Source: Alloalcanivorax xiamenensis (GTDB lineage: Bacteria > Pseudomonadota > Gammaproteobacteria > Pseudomonadales > Alcanivoracaceae). From it: DNA of 64,000 nucleotides. The translations under genes were made by a program, and so were the position numbers. The DNA is taken from assembly GCF_009846745.1 (NCBI RefSeq), contig NZ_AQPF01000016.1, positions 16,529 through 80,528 of the forward strand, read 5' to 3'. The notes beneath the pieces were generated by a model. That model saw nothing but the letters and a program-made list of their open reading frames with translations, was not told where the DNA came from and made no database searches. How positions within the stretch are numbered: position 1 is the stretch's first letter; the number at the start of each line of letters is the position of its first letter. Positions 10,377 through 18,306 of this stretch are shown piece by piece.

Positions 10377-10727
10377 TTAGCCGGCGGCTTTCTGCTCGCG
10401 GGCCATTTTGTTGACCTTGCGGCTGATGCGGTCCAGCTTCTTGCCCAGCGCGTCCATTTCGTCGCGGGTGGGCAGGCCAAGCACATGGGCCAGATTGGCA
10501 CGCCAGTCCTGAGGGACCACGGCCTTGGCTTTGTCACCGGCCTTGCCGCGCAGCGCTTCACCGGTCTCCACCAGCCCGTTCAACAGGCGCTCACCATTCC
10601 CGGTAATCTGATTCACGATTCCCCGGGCGGCTTTGTTAAGCTTGTCCGTGGTGGCGGACAGGCGCGCGCGCAGGCCTGCGGTTTCGGTGACTTCGGTCTG
10701 GGCTTCTGCTACGTCATGTTCACTCAT
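10377..10727 (-). CDS. Small phasin-like coiled-coil protein
   Basis: A 116-residue, Ala/Lys/Glu-rich, mostly helical protein starting MSEHDVAEAQTEVTETAGLR. CAGGAG stands 7 nt upstream of the ATG, and an upstream in-frame extension is rejected. The central stretch LNKAARGIVNQITGNGERLL and the C-terminal VNKMAREQKAAG look like phasins or polyhydroxyalkanoate-granule-associated proteins (PhaI/PhaF style), which coat storage granules. The similarity is compositional, so the function is tentative. No pha genes are nearby. Confidence 0.6.
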   Translation of the reverse strand: MSEHDVAEAQTEVTETAGLRARLSATTDKLNKAARGIVNQITGNGERLLNGLVETGEALRGKAGDKAKAVVPQDWRANLAHVLGLPTRDEMDALGKKLDRISRKVNKMAREQKAAG

Positions 10728-10840
10728 TGAATGGCTCCTGTGCCAAGTCGTAAGCGTTGTAGTAACGGCTACAAGTGTACGTTGAGTGCATGCGGGGCTC
10801 TTTTTTTCTGTCGAACAATTCGACAACCAGCCAATGCTAA

Positions 10841-11009
10841 GAGCCTGTTCACGATCTCTACTCCAGCGCAACCCGAAGGGCCGGGCCCCTTTTGCCGCCA
10901 GAGCGTGATTACGCTTGTTTATGTAGAATGACTAGACCGCACAATCGAAATCACGCTCTGACGGCAAAATGAGCTCCGGCGCGGTGGCGTAGAGATCGTG
11001 AACAGGCTC
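10841..11009. mobile_element. MITE-like element, copy 1 (169 bp, TAA target duplication)
   Basis: Non-coding element with terminal inverted repeats GAGCCTGTTCACGATCTCTA (10841-10860) and its exact complement at 10990-11009. It is flanked by the direct repeat TAA (10838-10840 and 11010-11012). Inside, a second inverted repeat (TTTTGCCGCCAGAGCGTGAT near 10889-10908, complement near 10952-10970) makes a nested hairpin. A second element with the same ends lies at 35314-35452. No transposase is present. Its right edge lies 2 bp from the esterase Shine-Dalgarno. Confidence 0.8.
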
Positions 11010-11022
11010 TAAGGAGAACAAG

Positions 11023-12549
11023 GTGGCGAATGAACAGACCGTGACCCTGTCGCAGGGTCGCTATCAGGGCGTACCGGGGGAGGGTGTCCACGAATTCCGG
11101 GGCGTGCCTTATGCCTTGCCACCGTTGGGCGAGCGCCGTTTCAAGGCGCCCCAGCCGCTGCCCGACAGTGATCAGATGCAACGGGCTGACCGTTATCCGC
11201 TGCCCTCCTTGCAGCGCCGTAACCCGCTGATGGGCGTGGAGGAATCCGGCGAGGATTGCCTGTATCTGAATATCTGGGTTCCCGAAGGCGAGGGCCTCTT
11301 TCCGGTGATGTTGTGGTATCACGGCGGCGGCTACACCGCCGGATCGGTTTCGCAGATGCTGTATAACGGCGCCGAGCTGGCTCGTCATGGCAAGGTGGTG
11401 GTGGTCAACGCCGCCTACCGGCTGGGCGCTCATGGCTTCGCCGATTTTGCTTCGGTACTGCCGGGAGCGGACAGCAACCTGGGGTTGCGTGATCAGATCG
11501 CCGCCCTGGAATGGGTGAATCGCCACATCGAGGCCTTTGGCGGCCGGGCGGACCAGGTAACCCTTTTCGGCGAATCCGCCGGTGGTTTCAGTGTCGCCTC
11601 GCTGATGGCGGCGCCACGGGCGCGGCCACTGTTCCAGCGCGCCATCATCCAGTCCGGCGGCGCCGATTTCGTGCTGTCGCCGGAGGAGTCCCGGCGCGTC
11701 ACCGAGGCGTTTCTGGCGGCGCTGCCCGGCGAGGGTGATGTCGCCGACCGTTTACGGCAGGCCGACGGTGAAGCCTGGCTGGCGGCCCAGGGGGAGGCCC
11801 TGCGTACTTCGGTGGCGCGGGGATTGCGGGATTCCACCCCTCAGTTCGGGATGAATTTTTTGCCAATGGTGGACGGCGACCTGCTGCCACGGGTCCCGGT
11901 CCAGGCCATGGCCGAGGGGGCCTGCGCGGATATTGAGCTGCTCGCCGGAGTGTGCCGGGACGAATGGAACTTCTTTCAATATTCCGGGCCGTTGGCCGGC
12001 TTCCCCACGGTGGAGCAGATGCGCGCCATGGACGATGCCGAGATTCTGCGTCGCTTTGAACGTGCCGCGCCGGGCAACGGCCAGCGCCTGTTCGACTATT
12101 ATCGCGCTCACATCACCCCGCACCCGCAACGCAGCAACATGGACTGGTTCTCCGCCATGGAGAGCGACCGTCTTTTCCGGGTGCCGACTTTGCGTTTGCT
12201 GGACGCTCAGGCTTCCCGGCAGCCGCGCACCTGGGGGTTCCAGTTCACCTGGCCAAGCACCCAGTTCGGTATTCCCATGGGCGCCTGCCATGTGATCGAT
12301 GTGCCGTTCGTGTTCGGCATTACCGATACGCCGGTGGGGCAGTATTTCACCGGTGGTGGCGAGGAGCCGAAACAGCTTGCCCGCCGGGTACAACAGGTGT
12401 GGAGCGACTTTGCCCACGGTCGTGGCGCGGACTGGCCCGCCTGGGGCGAAAGCCGCCGGGTGCACCAGTTCGGGCCCGGTGACAGTGAAGCGGCGTTGCT
12501 GGACGAACAGGGCGAGGCGCTGTGGGAGTCGGTGATTCCACGGCCGTAG
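11023..12549 (+). CDS. Type-B carboxylesterase
   Basis: A 508-residue carboxylesterase/lipase of the alpha/beta-hydrolase fold. Motifs are GEDCLYLNIWVP near residue 76, oxyanion-hole HGGGYTAGS near 104, nucleophile elbow GESAGG with Ser about 185, and a late His region (GACHVIDVPFVFG). There is no signal peptide, so it is likely cytosolic. The start is GTG at 11023 with AAGGAG six nt upstream; that ribosome-binding site directly follows the target duplication of MITE copy 1, so the native promoter has been displaced or replaced. The substrate is unknown. Confidence 0.9.
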   Translation: MANEQTVTLSQGRYQGVPGEGVHEFRGVPYALPPLGERRFKAPQPLPDSDQMQRADRYPLPSLQRRNPLMGVEESGEDCLYLNIWVPEGEGLFPVMLWYHGGGYTAGSVSQMLYNGAELARHGKVVVVNAAYRLGAHGFADFASVLPGADSNLGLRDQIAALEWVNRHIEAFGGRADQVTLFGESAGGFSVASLMAAPRARPLFQRAIIQSGGADFVLSPEESRRVTEAFLAALPGEGDVADRLRQADGEAWLAAQGEALRTSVARGLRDSTPQFGMNFLPMVDGDLLPRVPVQAMAEGACADIELLAGVCRDEWNFFQYSGPLAGFPTVEQMRAMDDAEILRRFERAAPGNGQRLFDYYRAHITPHPQRSNMDWFSAMESDRLFRVPTLRLLDAQASRQPRTWGFQFTWPSTQFGIPMGACHVIDVPFVFGITDTPVGQYFTGGGEEPKQLARRVQQVWSDFAHGRGADWPAWGESRRVHQFGPGDSEAALLDEQGEALWESVIPRP

Positions 12550-12555
12550 CAAACC

Positions 12556-12682
12556 CGCTGGCACGCTTGCACGCAACACGCTGGCACGCTTGGAAAACAC
12601 ATTGTTACCCCGGGCTTGCCCGGGCGCTCCTTTGATTTTGCGTGTAAGCGTGCCAGCGTGTTGCGTGCAAGCGCGCAAGCGG
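12556..12682. repeat. GCGTG-periodic hairpin repeat, copy D (best preserved)
   Basis: Arms of about 36 bp: CGCTGGCACGCTTGCACGCA... on the left and AAGCGTGCCAGCGTGTTGCG... on the right, with only a few mismatches. The loop contains a separate CCCGGGCTTGCCCGGG hairpin. In the right arm GCGTG recurs at 8, 8 and 7 nt. It starts 7 bp after the esterase stop codon. Confidence 0.8.
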
Positions 12683-12758
12683 ATTATCGGCAAAGACTGC
12701 AAAATGACCAGCAAAACCGTAGAATAGCGTCCCCAAACCCGATTCCACGGAGAGCAGT

Positions 12759-13091
12759 ATGAGCGTGGCTCAAGCCATTGAGCGCAAAATCCGCGACGCC
12801 ATGCCGGTGGTCCATGTCATGGTGGAGAACGAAAGCCACCGTCACAACGTGCCGCCCGACTCGGAAACCCACTTCAAACTGACGGTGGTGTCCGAGTCGT
12901 TCGCCGGCAAGATGCCGGTGCGCCGTCATCAGGCGATCTACGCGATACTGTCCGAGGAATTGGCTGGTCCGGTGCATGCACTGGCCCTGCATTTGTTCAC
13001 GCCCGAGGAATGGGACGCCCGCGGCGGCGAGGTGACGGCCTCGCCGGATTGCCGTGGCGGCAGCAAACATGATCCGGAGTTCAGTCGATGA
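12759..13091 (+). CDS. bolA: BolA-family protein
   Basis: A 110-residue BolA/IbaG-type protein, a small KH-like fold that works with monothiol glutaredoxins in Fe-S trafficking and influences cell shape. It shows the family pattern VENESHRHNVPPDSETHFKL, VVSESFAGKMPVRRHQAIY with the conserved His, and VHALALHLFTPEEW. It overlaps trhO by 4 bp (ATGA), giving tight coupling, and leads the bolA-trhO-modABC cluster. Confidence 0.93.
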   Translation: MSVAQAIERKIRDAMPVVHVMVENESHRHNVPPDSETHFKLTVVSESFAGKMPVRRHQAIYAILSEELAGPVHALALHLFTPEEWDARGGEVTASPDCRGGSKHDPEFSR

Positions 13092-14023
13092 ACGATGTCA
13101 TCGTGGTGGCGGCGTTGTACCGCTTTACCCGTCTCGACGATTATCAGAACCTGCGTGAGCCGCTGCTGGCGTGCATGACCGAAGCCGGCGTGCGCGGCAC
13201 CTTGCTGTTGGCCCGGGAAGGCATTAACGGCACCATCGCCGGCAGCCGTGAGGGCATTGACGCGGTGCTGGCCTGGTTGGCGGCGGACGGCCGTTTTCAG
13301 GGGTTGGAGTACAAGGAATCCTATACCCACGAGCCGCCGTTCCTGCGCACCAAGGTGAAGCTCAAGAAAGAGATCGTCACCATGGGCGTGGAGGACCTGG
13401 ATCCGGATGCCGAACGTGGCACCTATCTGGAGGCGGAGGACTGGAACCGGGTGATCGCCGATCCTGAAACCCTGGTGATCGATACCCGCAACGACTACGA
13501 GTTCGAAGTAGGCACCTTCGCCGGCGCGATCAATCCTCACACCAGGGCGTTCCGTGAGTTTCCGGATTATGTGCGTGAAAATCTGGACCCGGCCCGCCAC
13601 AAGCGGGTGGCGATGTTCTGTACTGGCGGCATCCGCTGTGAAAAGTCCACCGCCTATCTGCGCCAGCAAGGCTTCGAGGAGGTCTATCACCTCAAGGGCG
13701 GTATCCTCAAGTACCTGGAAGACGTGCCCAGGGACGAGTCATTGTGGCAGGGCGAATGCTTCGTGTTCGATGAGCGGGTCACCGTCGATCACGACCTGAA
13801 GCCTGGCCAGTATCAACAGTGCCATGCCTGCCGCCGGCCGATCTCGGATCAGGACAAACTGTCCCCGATGTACGAGCCGGGGGTGTCTTGCCCGCGTTGC
13901 TATCACGAATCCACGGCGGATCAGAAAGCCCGCTTCGCCGAGCGGCAGCGTCAGATCGAACTGTCCCGCCAACGTGGCGAAGCCCATCTTGGACAAAATC
14001 CCCGGGAGTCCGGATCACATTAA
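13088..14023 (+). CDS. trhO: tRNA uridine-34 5-hydroxylase TrhO (YceA family)
   Basis: A 311-residue rhodanese-domain protein. TrhO (YceA) performs O2-dependent 5-hydroxylation of U34 in tRNA anticodons, a step towards cmo5U/mo5U. Visible are the N-terminal acylphosphatase-like domain (LLLAREGINGTIAGSREGID), a rhodanese domain with IDTRNDYEFEVGTFAGAINP and active-site Cys about 178 in FCTGGIRCEKSTAYL, and C-terminal zinc-like cysteines (CHACRRPIS, CPRCYHE). Its ATG overlaps the bolA stop; modA follows 11 bp later. Confidence 0.93.
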   Translation: MNDVIVVAALYRFTRLDDYQNLREPLLACMTEAGVRGTLLLAREGINGTIAGSREGIDAVLAWLAADGRFQGLEYKESYTHEPPFLRTKVKLKKEIVTMGVEDLDPDAERGTYLEAEDWNRVIADPETLVIDTRNDYEFEVGTFAGAINPHTRAFREFPDYVRENLDPARHKRVAMFCTGGIRCEKSTAYLRQQGFEEVYHLKGGILKYLEDVPRDESLWQGECFVFDERVTVDHDLKPGQYQQCHACRRPISDQDKLSPMYEPGVSCPRCYHESTADQKARFAERQRQIELSRQRGEAHLGQNPRESGSH

Positions 14024-14034
14024 CGGAGACCGGC

Positions 14035-14763
14035 ATGGTCCGCTTCGCCTGCTGTGCTTTGCTGATGGTGCTTCCGCTACTGGCGTGGCCGGAAGCGCCG
14101 GTGCGGGTGGCGGTGGCCGCCAATTTCGCCGGTCCCATGCGGCAGCTGGTGGCGGATTACCAATCCCGGCACACCGGGGCCGAGGTGGCCGTCAGCGTGG
14201 GCTCCACCGGCAAGCTTTATGCACAGATACGGCAGGGCGCGCCGCTGGACTTGTTCCTCGCCGCCGATGAGGCCCGCCCGCGTCAATTGGAGCAGCAGCA
14301 GGGCATTGTCGCCGGCAGCCGCCGTACCTATGCGCTGGGCGTGCTGGCACTGTGGAGCCGGGAGCCGGGGCTGACTCTGGGACCGGAAGCACTGCGGGGC
14401 GGCGAACTGACGCCGCTGGCGCTGGCCAACGCCCGTACCGCGCCTTACGGGGCTGCCGCCGAGGCGGTGCTGGCCACCATGGCGTTGCCGGAGTTCGTCA
14501 CTCTGGTGCGTGGCGAGAACGTGGGGCAGACCTTTCAGTTCATCCAAAGCGGCGCCGCCCGGGCCGGATTCGTGGCCCTGTCCCAGGTAAAGGACGCCGG
14601 CGGCAGTCTCTGGTTGCCGCCGATGGAGTCCTATCCGGCTATTCGCCAACAGGCGGTGCTGCTGGATGACCGGCCCGCGGCCCGCGCTTTCTATGATTTC
14701 CTGTTCAGTGACGCCGCCCGGCAACGGATCGACGCGGCCGGGTATCGCTTGGAGACGCCTTGA
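14035..14763 (+). CDS. modA: Molybdate ABC transporter substrate-binding protein
   Basis: Periplasmic molybdate/tungstate-binding protein of 242 residues. A short signal peptide (MVRFACCALLMVLPLLAWPE) precedes VAVAANFAGPMRQL and VSVGSTGKLYAQIRQGAPLD, the oxyanion-binding pattern of ModA. The start is the ATG at 14035 with a GGAG upstream; longer in-frame starts run antisense to nothing useful inside trhO and would lose the signal peptide. It overlaps modB by one base (TGATG). Confidence 0.94.
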   Translation: MVRFACCALLMVLPLLAWPEAPVRVAVAANFAGPMRQLVADYQSRHTGAEVAVSVGSTGKLYAQIRQGAPLDLFLAADEARPRQLEQQQGIVAGSRRTYALGVLALWSREPGLTLGPEALRGGELTPLALANARTAPYGAAAEAVLATMALPEFVTLVRGENVGQTFQFIQSGAARAGFVALSQVKDAGGSLWLPPMESYPAIRQQAVLLDDRPAARAFYDFLFSDAARQRIDAAGYRLETP

Positions 14764-15440
14764 TGCTGGCGGCCGGTGACGCTCTGGCATTATGGGTGAG
14801 TGTCAAACTGGCTCTGATCACCACCGTTATCCTGTTGCTGCTGTGCACACCGCTGGCCTGGTGGCTGGCCCGGCGTTTCCGTCCCGGTCAGGCCCTGCTG
14901 GAATCGCTGCTGGCGTTGCCGCTGGTGCTGCCACCCACGGTGCTGGGCTTTTATCTGCTGCTGTTTCTTGGTCCGGATGGTCCCGGCGGCTGGCTTGGTC
15001 CCTTGCTGAATCAGCCGGGATTGGCGTTCTCCTTCGCCGGTCTGGTGATCGGTTCCGTGGTCTATTCACTGCCGTTCGTGCTGCAGCCGTTAAAGAACGC
15101 GTTCGCCGCCATCGATAACGACGTTCTGGACATGGCCGCCGCCGCCGGCGCCAGTCCTCTCGACCGCTTCTTCTCCGTGGTGCTGCCATTGGCGCGCCCG
15201 GGTTACCTGTCCGCCGCGGTGCTCGGCTTCGCCCATACCCTGGGAGAGTTCGGGGTGGTGCTGATGATCGGCGGCAGCATTGCCGGCGAGACCCGGGTCG
15301 CCTCGGTGGCGCTGTATGAGCATGTGGAGGCCGGGGATTACGCCAGTGCCCAGCGTTTGGCGCTGATGCTGGTGGTGATGTCGCTGGCGCTGCTGTGGGC
15401 GGTGTTCCGCTGGCAGAAGAAGGCGCGGGGGCCGCTATGA
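14763..15440 (+). CDS. modB: Molybdate ABC transporter permease
   Basis: Inner-membrane permease of 225 residues with about five transmembrane segments. Its EAA loop, DMAAAAGASPLDRFFSVVLP, is the contact site for ModC. The ATG at 14763 overlaps the modA stop; a TTG three bases upstream is less likely. It overlaps modC by 4 bp (ATGA). Confidence 0.94.
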   Translation: MLAAGDALALWVSVKLALITTVILLLLCTPLAWWLARRFRPGQALLESLLALPLVLPPTVLGFYLLLFLGPDGPGGWLGPLLNQPGLAFSFAGLVIGSVVYSLPFVLQPLKNAFAAIDNDVLDMAAAAGASPLDRFFSVVLPLARPGYLSAAVLGFAHTLGEFGVVLMIGGSIAGETRVASVALYEHVEAGDYASAQRLALMLVVMSLALLWAVFRWQKKARGPL

Positions 15441-16483
15441 GTCTGTGCCTGGATATCGCCCTTCGTCGCGGCGCTTTTGAGCTTTCCGTGCAGGGGACGT
15501 TGCCGGAGCGTGGCGTGACCATCCTGTTCGGAGAGTCCGGGGCCGGCAAAAGCAGCCTGTTGCGGGCGGTGGCGGGTCTTGAGCCTTGCCAGGGACGGAT
15601 TGAATTCGACGGTGAACGTTGGCAGGGTCGTGCCGGAACGCTGCTGGCCCATCGCCGGCCGGTGGGCCTGATGTTGCAAAAACCCGCGCTGTTTCCACAC
15701 CTGGACGTCATCGGCAATCTCCGCTACGCCGCGCGGCGGGCACCGGTGTCGGCTGAGCGTTGGGAAGAAGTCCTGGAACTGCTGTCCTTGGCGCCGTTGC
15801 TGTCGCGCCGGGTACAGGGGCTTTCCGGTGGCGAGGCCAGCCGTGTGGCGTTGGGACGGGCGCTGTTGAGCGCGCCACGGTTGCTGCTGCTGGATGAGCC
15901 TCTGGCGGCCCTGGATCAGGCCCGGCGTCAGACGCTGATGGCGGTGATTGGCCAAGTAGCGAAGACCATTCCGGTTCTGTATGTCAGCCACCATTTGGAC
16001 GAGGTTCTGACATTGGGGGAGCACCTCTGGTGGTTGCGCGACGGTGCCCTGGCGGCGCAGGGCGAGGTCAACGATGTGCTGGCTGGCCCCGGCTCACCGC
16101 TGGCGGAGCACCGGGACGCGGCGGTGGTGCTGCGCACCCGGCATCTGCGTTATGAACCGGAGCATCATCTGTTGGTATTGGCGCTGGGTGCCAGCGAGAT
16201 GAGAGTGCCGGCCTCCGGGCCCGGCGGTGACACACCGCGTCTGCGGGTGGCGGCGCGGGACGTGAGTTTGACGTTGTCGCCGGCCAGCGATTCCAGCGTG
16301 CTGAATATCCTGCCGGCCATTGTCGACGATGTACGGACACTGCCCGAGGGGCAGTGTCTGGTGCGGCTGCGATGTGAACAGCAGTGGTTGCTGGCGCGTC
16401 TGTCCAGCTATTCCCGGGACCGGCTGCGACTGGCTCCGGGGAGCCGGGTCCATGCCCAGATCAAGGCCGCCGCGCTGGTGTAG
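15437..16483 (+). CDS. modC: Molybdate ABC transporter ATP-binding protein
   Basis: ATPase of molybdate import, 348 residues. The Walker A is GESGAGKSSLLRAV, the Q-loop GLMLQKPALFP, the ABC signature LSGGEASRVALGRALL and the Walker B LLLLDEPLAALD, followed by the switch His in YVSHHLDE. The last roughly 65 residues (RVAARDVSLTLSPASDSSVL onwards) form the Mop/TOBE molybdate-binding domain. No ModE regulator or Mo-box was noticed upstream. Its 3' end overlaps the opposing Lgt-family gene by 23 bp. Confidence 0.95.
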   Translation: MSLCLDIALRRGAFELSVQGTLPERGVTILFGESGAGKSSLLRAVAGLEPCQGRIEFDGERWQGRAGTLLAHRRPVGLMLQKPALFPHLDVIGNLRYAARRAPVSAERWEEVLELLSLAPLLSRRVQGLSGGEASRVALGRALLSAPRLLLLDEPLAALDQARRQTLMAVIGQVAKTIPVLYVSHHLDEVLTLGEHLWWLRDGALAAQGEVNDVLAGPGSPLAEHRDAAVVLRTRHLRYEPEHHLLVLALGASEMRVPASGPGGDTPRLRVAARDVSLTLSPASDSSVLNILPAIVDDVRTLPEGQCLVRLRCEQQWLLARLSSYSRDRLRLAPGSRVHAQIKAAALV

Positions 16484-17573
16484 CCAGGGGCGGCTCGGCC
16501 TCGCTATCGCAACCGGCCTGTCCGCGCCAGTCCGGCGCCAGCCCGAAGCGCAGCTCCCCGGTGGTGATGGTGCTGGTGCCGGAAAACAGGAACATGCCCA
16601 CCGTCACTAACTGCAGGCAGAGAATCATACCCGGCTGCCACAGGGTGGTCAGACCGGCGCTCAATACCGGCACAACAGTGTCGCCGCCCGGTAGCAGCGC
16701 GCTGATCAGCAGGCCGTAGAGCGCCGCCAGGCTGGCCATGGTCTGGTAAACCGTAAAGCGCTTGCCGCCACGGAAATCCGCCCGTAAAAACTCCGAGTAC
16801 ACCCGCCACGATTGTCCGCCGGTCAGTGTCAGAGCGAAGGCGATGGCATAGAGTCCGTGGAAGTACAAGGCCATGCCCGCTAAGGCCAGCAGGGTGTGGA
16901 ACACGCAGGTGAGGGCCTGGATCGGAATGACCCGCACCGCTTCCATGTTCCCGGCGAAGGCGATCTTCTTGGTGAAGCCGTGAAAGACATGGTGCAAGCC
17001 GGCGAAACAACGCCGGGCCCAGGCCGGCGCGTGCTCCAGGGATTTCCCGTAACAGCAGCCGAAGCTGATACAGGCGAGCCGGCCGATACCTTCGCCAAGC
17101 ACATAGGCGATGGTCATGGCGGCCAGCAGTGGCATCACCGGCAACGGCTCTTGCCACCATTGCCGGGACACTTCATCGGCACCCCAGAGCAGCAGCGGCG
17201 CCAGCAGGATACCGACGAAACTGGCGCCCCCCACGGTAAAGCCGTGGCGATTCTTTTCCACCACCGTGGCGATCAGCTTGGCCGCCGGCAGACAGATTGC
17301 CAGGATTCCGGCGGTCAGTCCCAGTGAAATGCCCAGCGGGACGCCGGAAGCGGCGGTGAGCAACACGAACGCGGCGACGCCAAAGCCGCCGGCCAGACCG
17401 GTGAACAGTCCATAATAGGTGAGATTCAGCGTGCGCCAGGTGCCGTCCCGGTTTTTCGCCAACGGCAGGCAGGCAACGAATTGCCAGCGCTCCCGGGGCA
17501 GAGCACGGAACAGTAGCCGGTAGCTCAAGGCGAACAGCACCGCCAGGGCGAGTACAAAGAGATCCGCGTCCAT
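16461..17573 (-). CDS. Prolipoprotein diacylglyceryl transferase-family membrane protein
   Basis: Integral membrane protein of 370 residues with about eight hydrophobic helices. The start MDADLFVLALAVLFALSYRL has GGAGGG six nt upstream; longer in-frame starts enter repeat DNA. The segment LGEGIGRLACISFGCCYGKS corresponds to the Lgt signature region, but the Cys-Cys GCCYGK form differs from the GRIGNFINGE loop of housekeeping Lgt. It is therefore probably a paralogue acting on an unknown acceptor rather than the essential lipoprotein enzyme. Convergent with modC. Confidence 0.75.
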   Translation of the reverse strand: MDADLFVLALAVLFALSYRLLFRALPRERWQFVACLPLAKNRDGTWRTLNLTYYGLFTGLAGGFGVAAFVLLTAASGVPLGISLGLTAGILAICLPAAKLIATVVEKNRHGFTVGGASFVGILLAPLLLWGADEVSRQWWQEPLPVMPLLAAMTIAYVLGEGIGRLACISFGCCYGKSLEHAPAWARRCFAGLHHVFHGFTKKIAFAGNMEAVRVIPIQALTCVFHTLLALAGMALYFHGLYAIAFALTLTGGQSWRVYSEFLRADFRGGKRFTVYQTMASLAALYGLLISALLPGGDTVVPVLSAGLTTLWQPGMILCLQLVTVGMFLFSGTSTITTGELRFGLAPDWRGQAGCDSEAEPPLATPARRP

Positions 17574-17880
17574 GATTGTCCCTCCGCTTGTCCGATTCCA
17601 CGGCAGGCTAAGGAATGAGCAAGGACGGATCGGTGACGGATTGTTGACGGTTTGGTGAAGGCGGGGATAAGGCGCTGGCATAGGACACGCAAGCACGCAA
17701 GCACGCCATGCTTGCCAGCCCAGTAGCCATGCGGAAAGGGCTGATTGCTTAACAAGTGAAGGGTGGGCCAGCATGTTTTCAGGACTGGCTACTGGGTTTT
17801 GGATTTAGCGTGCAAGCGTGCTTGCGTGTAAGCGTGCCAGCGAATTACAGGGGCCCATGTGCCATGGGACGCGACCCTGT
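17574..17880. repeat. GCGTG-periodic hairpin repeat, copy E, in a 307-bp intergenic gap
   Basis: The repeat spans about 17683-17842. The left arm is GACACGCAAGCACGCAAGCA and the right arm GCGTGCAAGCGTGCTTGCGT. An inner pair (CCCAGTAGCCA near 17720, TGGCTACTGGG near 17786) adds a second stem. The rest of the gap holds the leader of the Lgt-family gene and the 3' side of the small ribbon-helix-helix gene. No other gene is evident. Confidence 0.7.
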
Positions 17881-18105
17881 TTAGACCTTCCGCAAATAAT
17901 ATTCCGCCGCGTGAACGATCAGATCGGTAACCGAACGATCCTCGCGCAGGGCCTGCATCTTCAGGCGCTTGTGCAGATCCGCGGGAATGTCGGCGGTGAG
18001 GCGTCGGTGTCCGGCCCGCACTGAACCGGTACGGCGCATGCGCGGTGCCCGTTTCGGAGTGGTCGGGAGGTTCTGCTGCTGGTCGACGAAATCGATCTGT
18101 TCCAT
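17881..18105 (-). CDS. Small ribbon-helix-helix DNA-binding protein
   Basis: A 74-residue protein starting MEQIDFVDQQQNLPTTPKRA. A basic N-terminal tail precedes a ribbon-helix-helix core RRLTADIPADLHKRLKMQAL, REDRSVTDLIVHAAEYYLRK, resembling CopG/ParG-type proteins. Such proteins autoregulate or assist plasmid/chromosome partition, but no parA or toxin partner is adjacent. The start is not supported by a strong Shine-Dalgarno; a longer in-frame start at 18207 exists. Confidence 0.7.
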   Translation of the reverse strand: MEQIDFVDQQQNLPTTPKRAPRMRRTGSVRAGHRRLTADIPADLHKRLKMQALREDRSVTDLIVHAAEYYLRKV

Positions 18106-18306
18106 GATGAAAAGCTGGCGGGGCTGAGATGCGCGAAGGATAATACATAGCACCGCGGATGGACAGGAATTTACTTTCAATCCATCATGCAAGTGTTTGA
18201 AAAGCATAGGGAATAAAACGGACTCTTTGTCATTGCCTGGGGGCGCGACACGGTCGCGCGGCTTTTGCGGCGGTCCGGGTTGGGAACGGAGCAGGGGGGA
18301 AGCGCC

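Noticed and set aside
9176..10414. A 412-codon plus-strand frame opposite mdh
   Set aside because: mdh on the minus strand is unambiguous; the other frame reads into repeat DNA.
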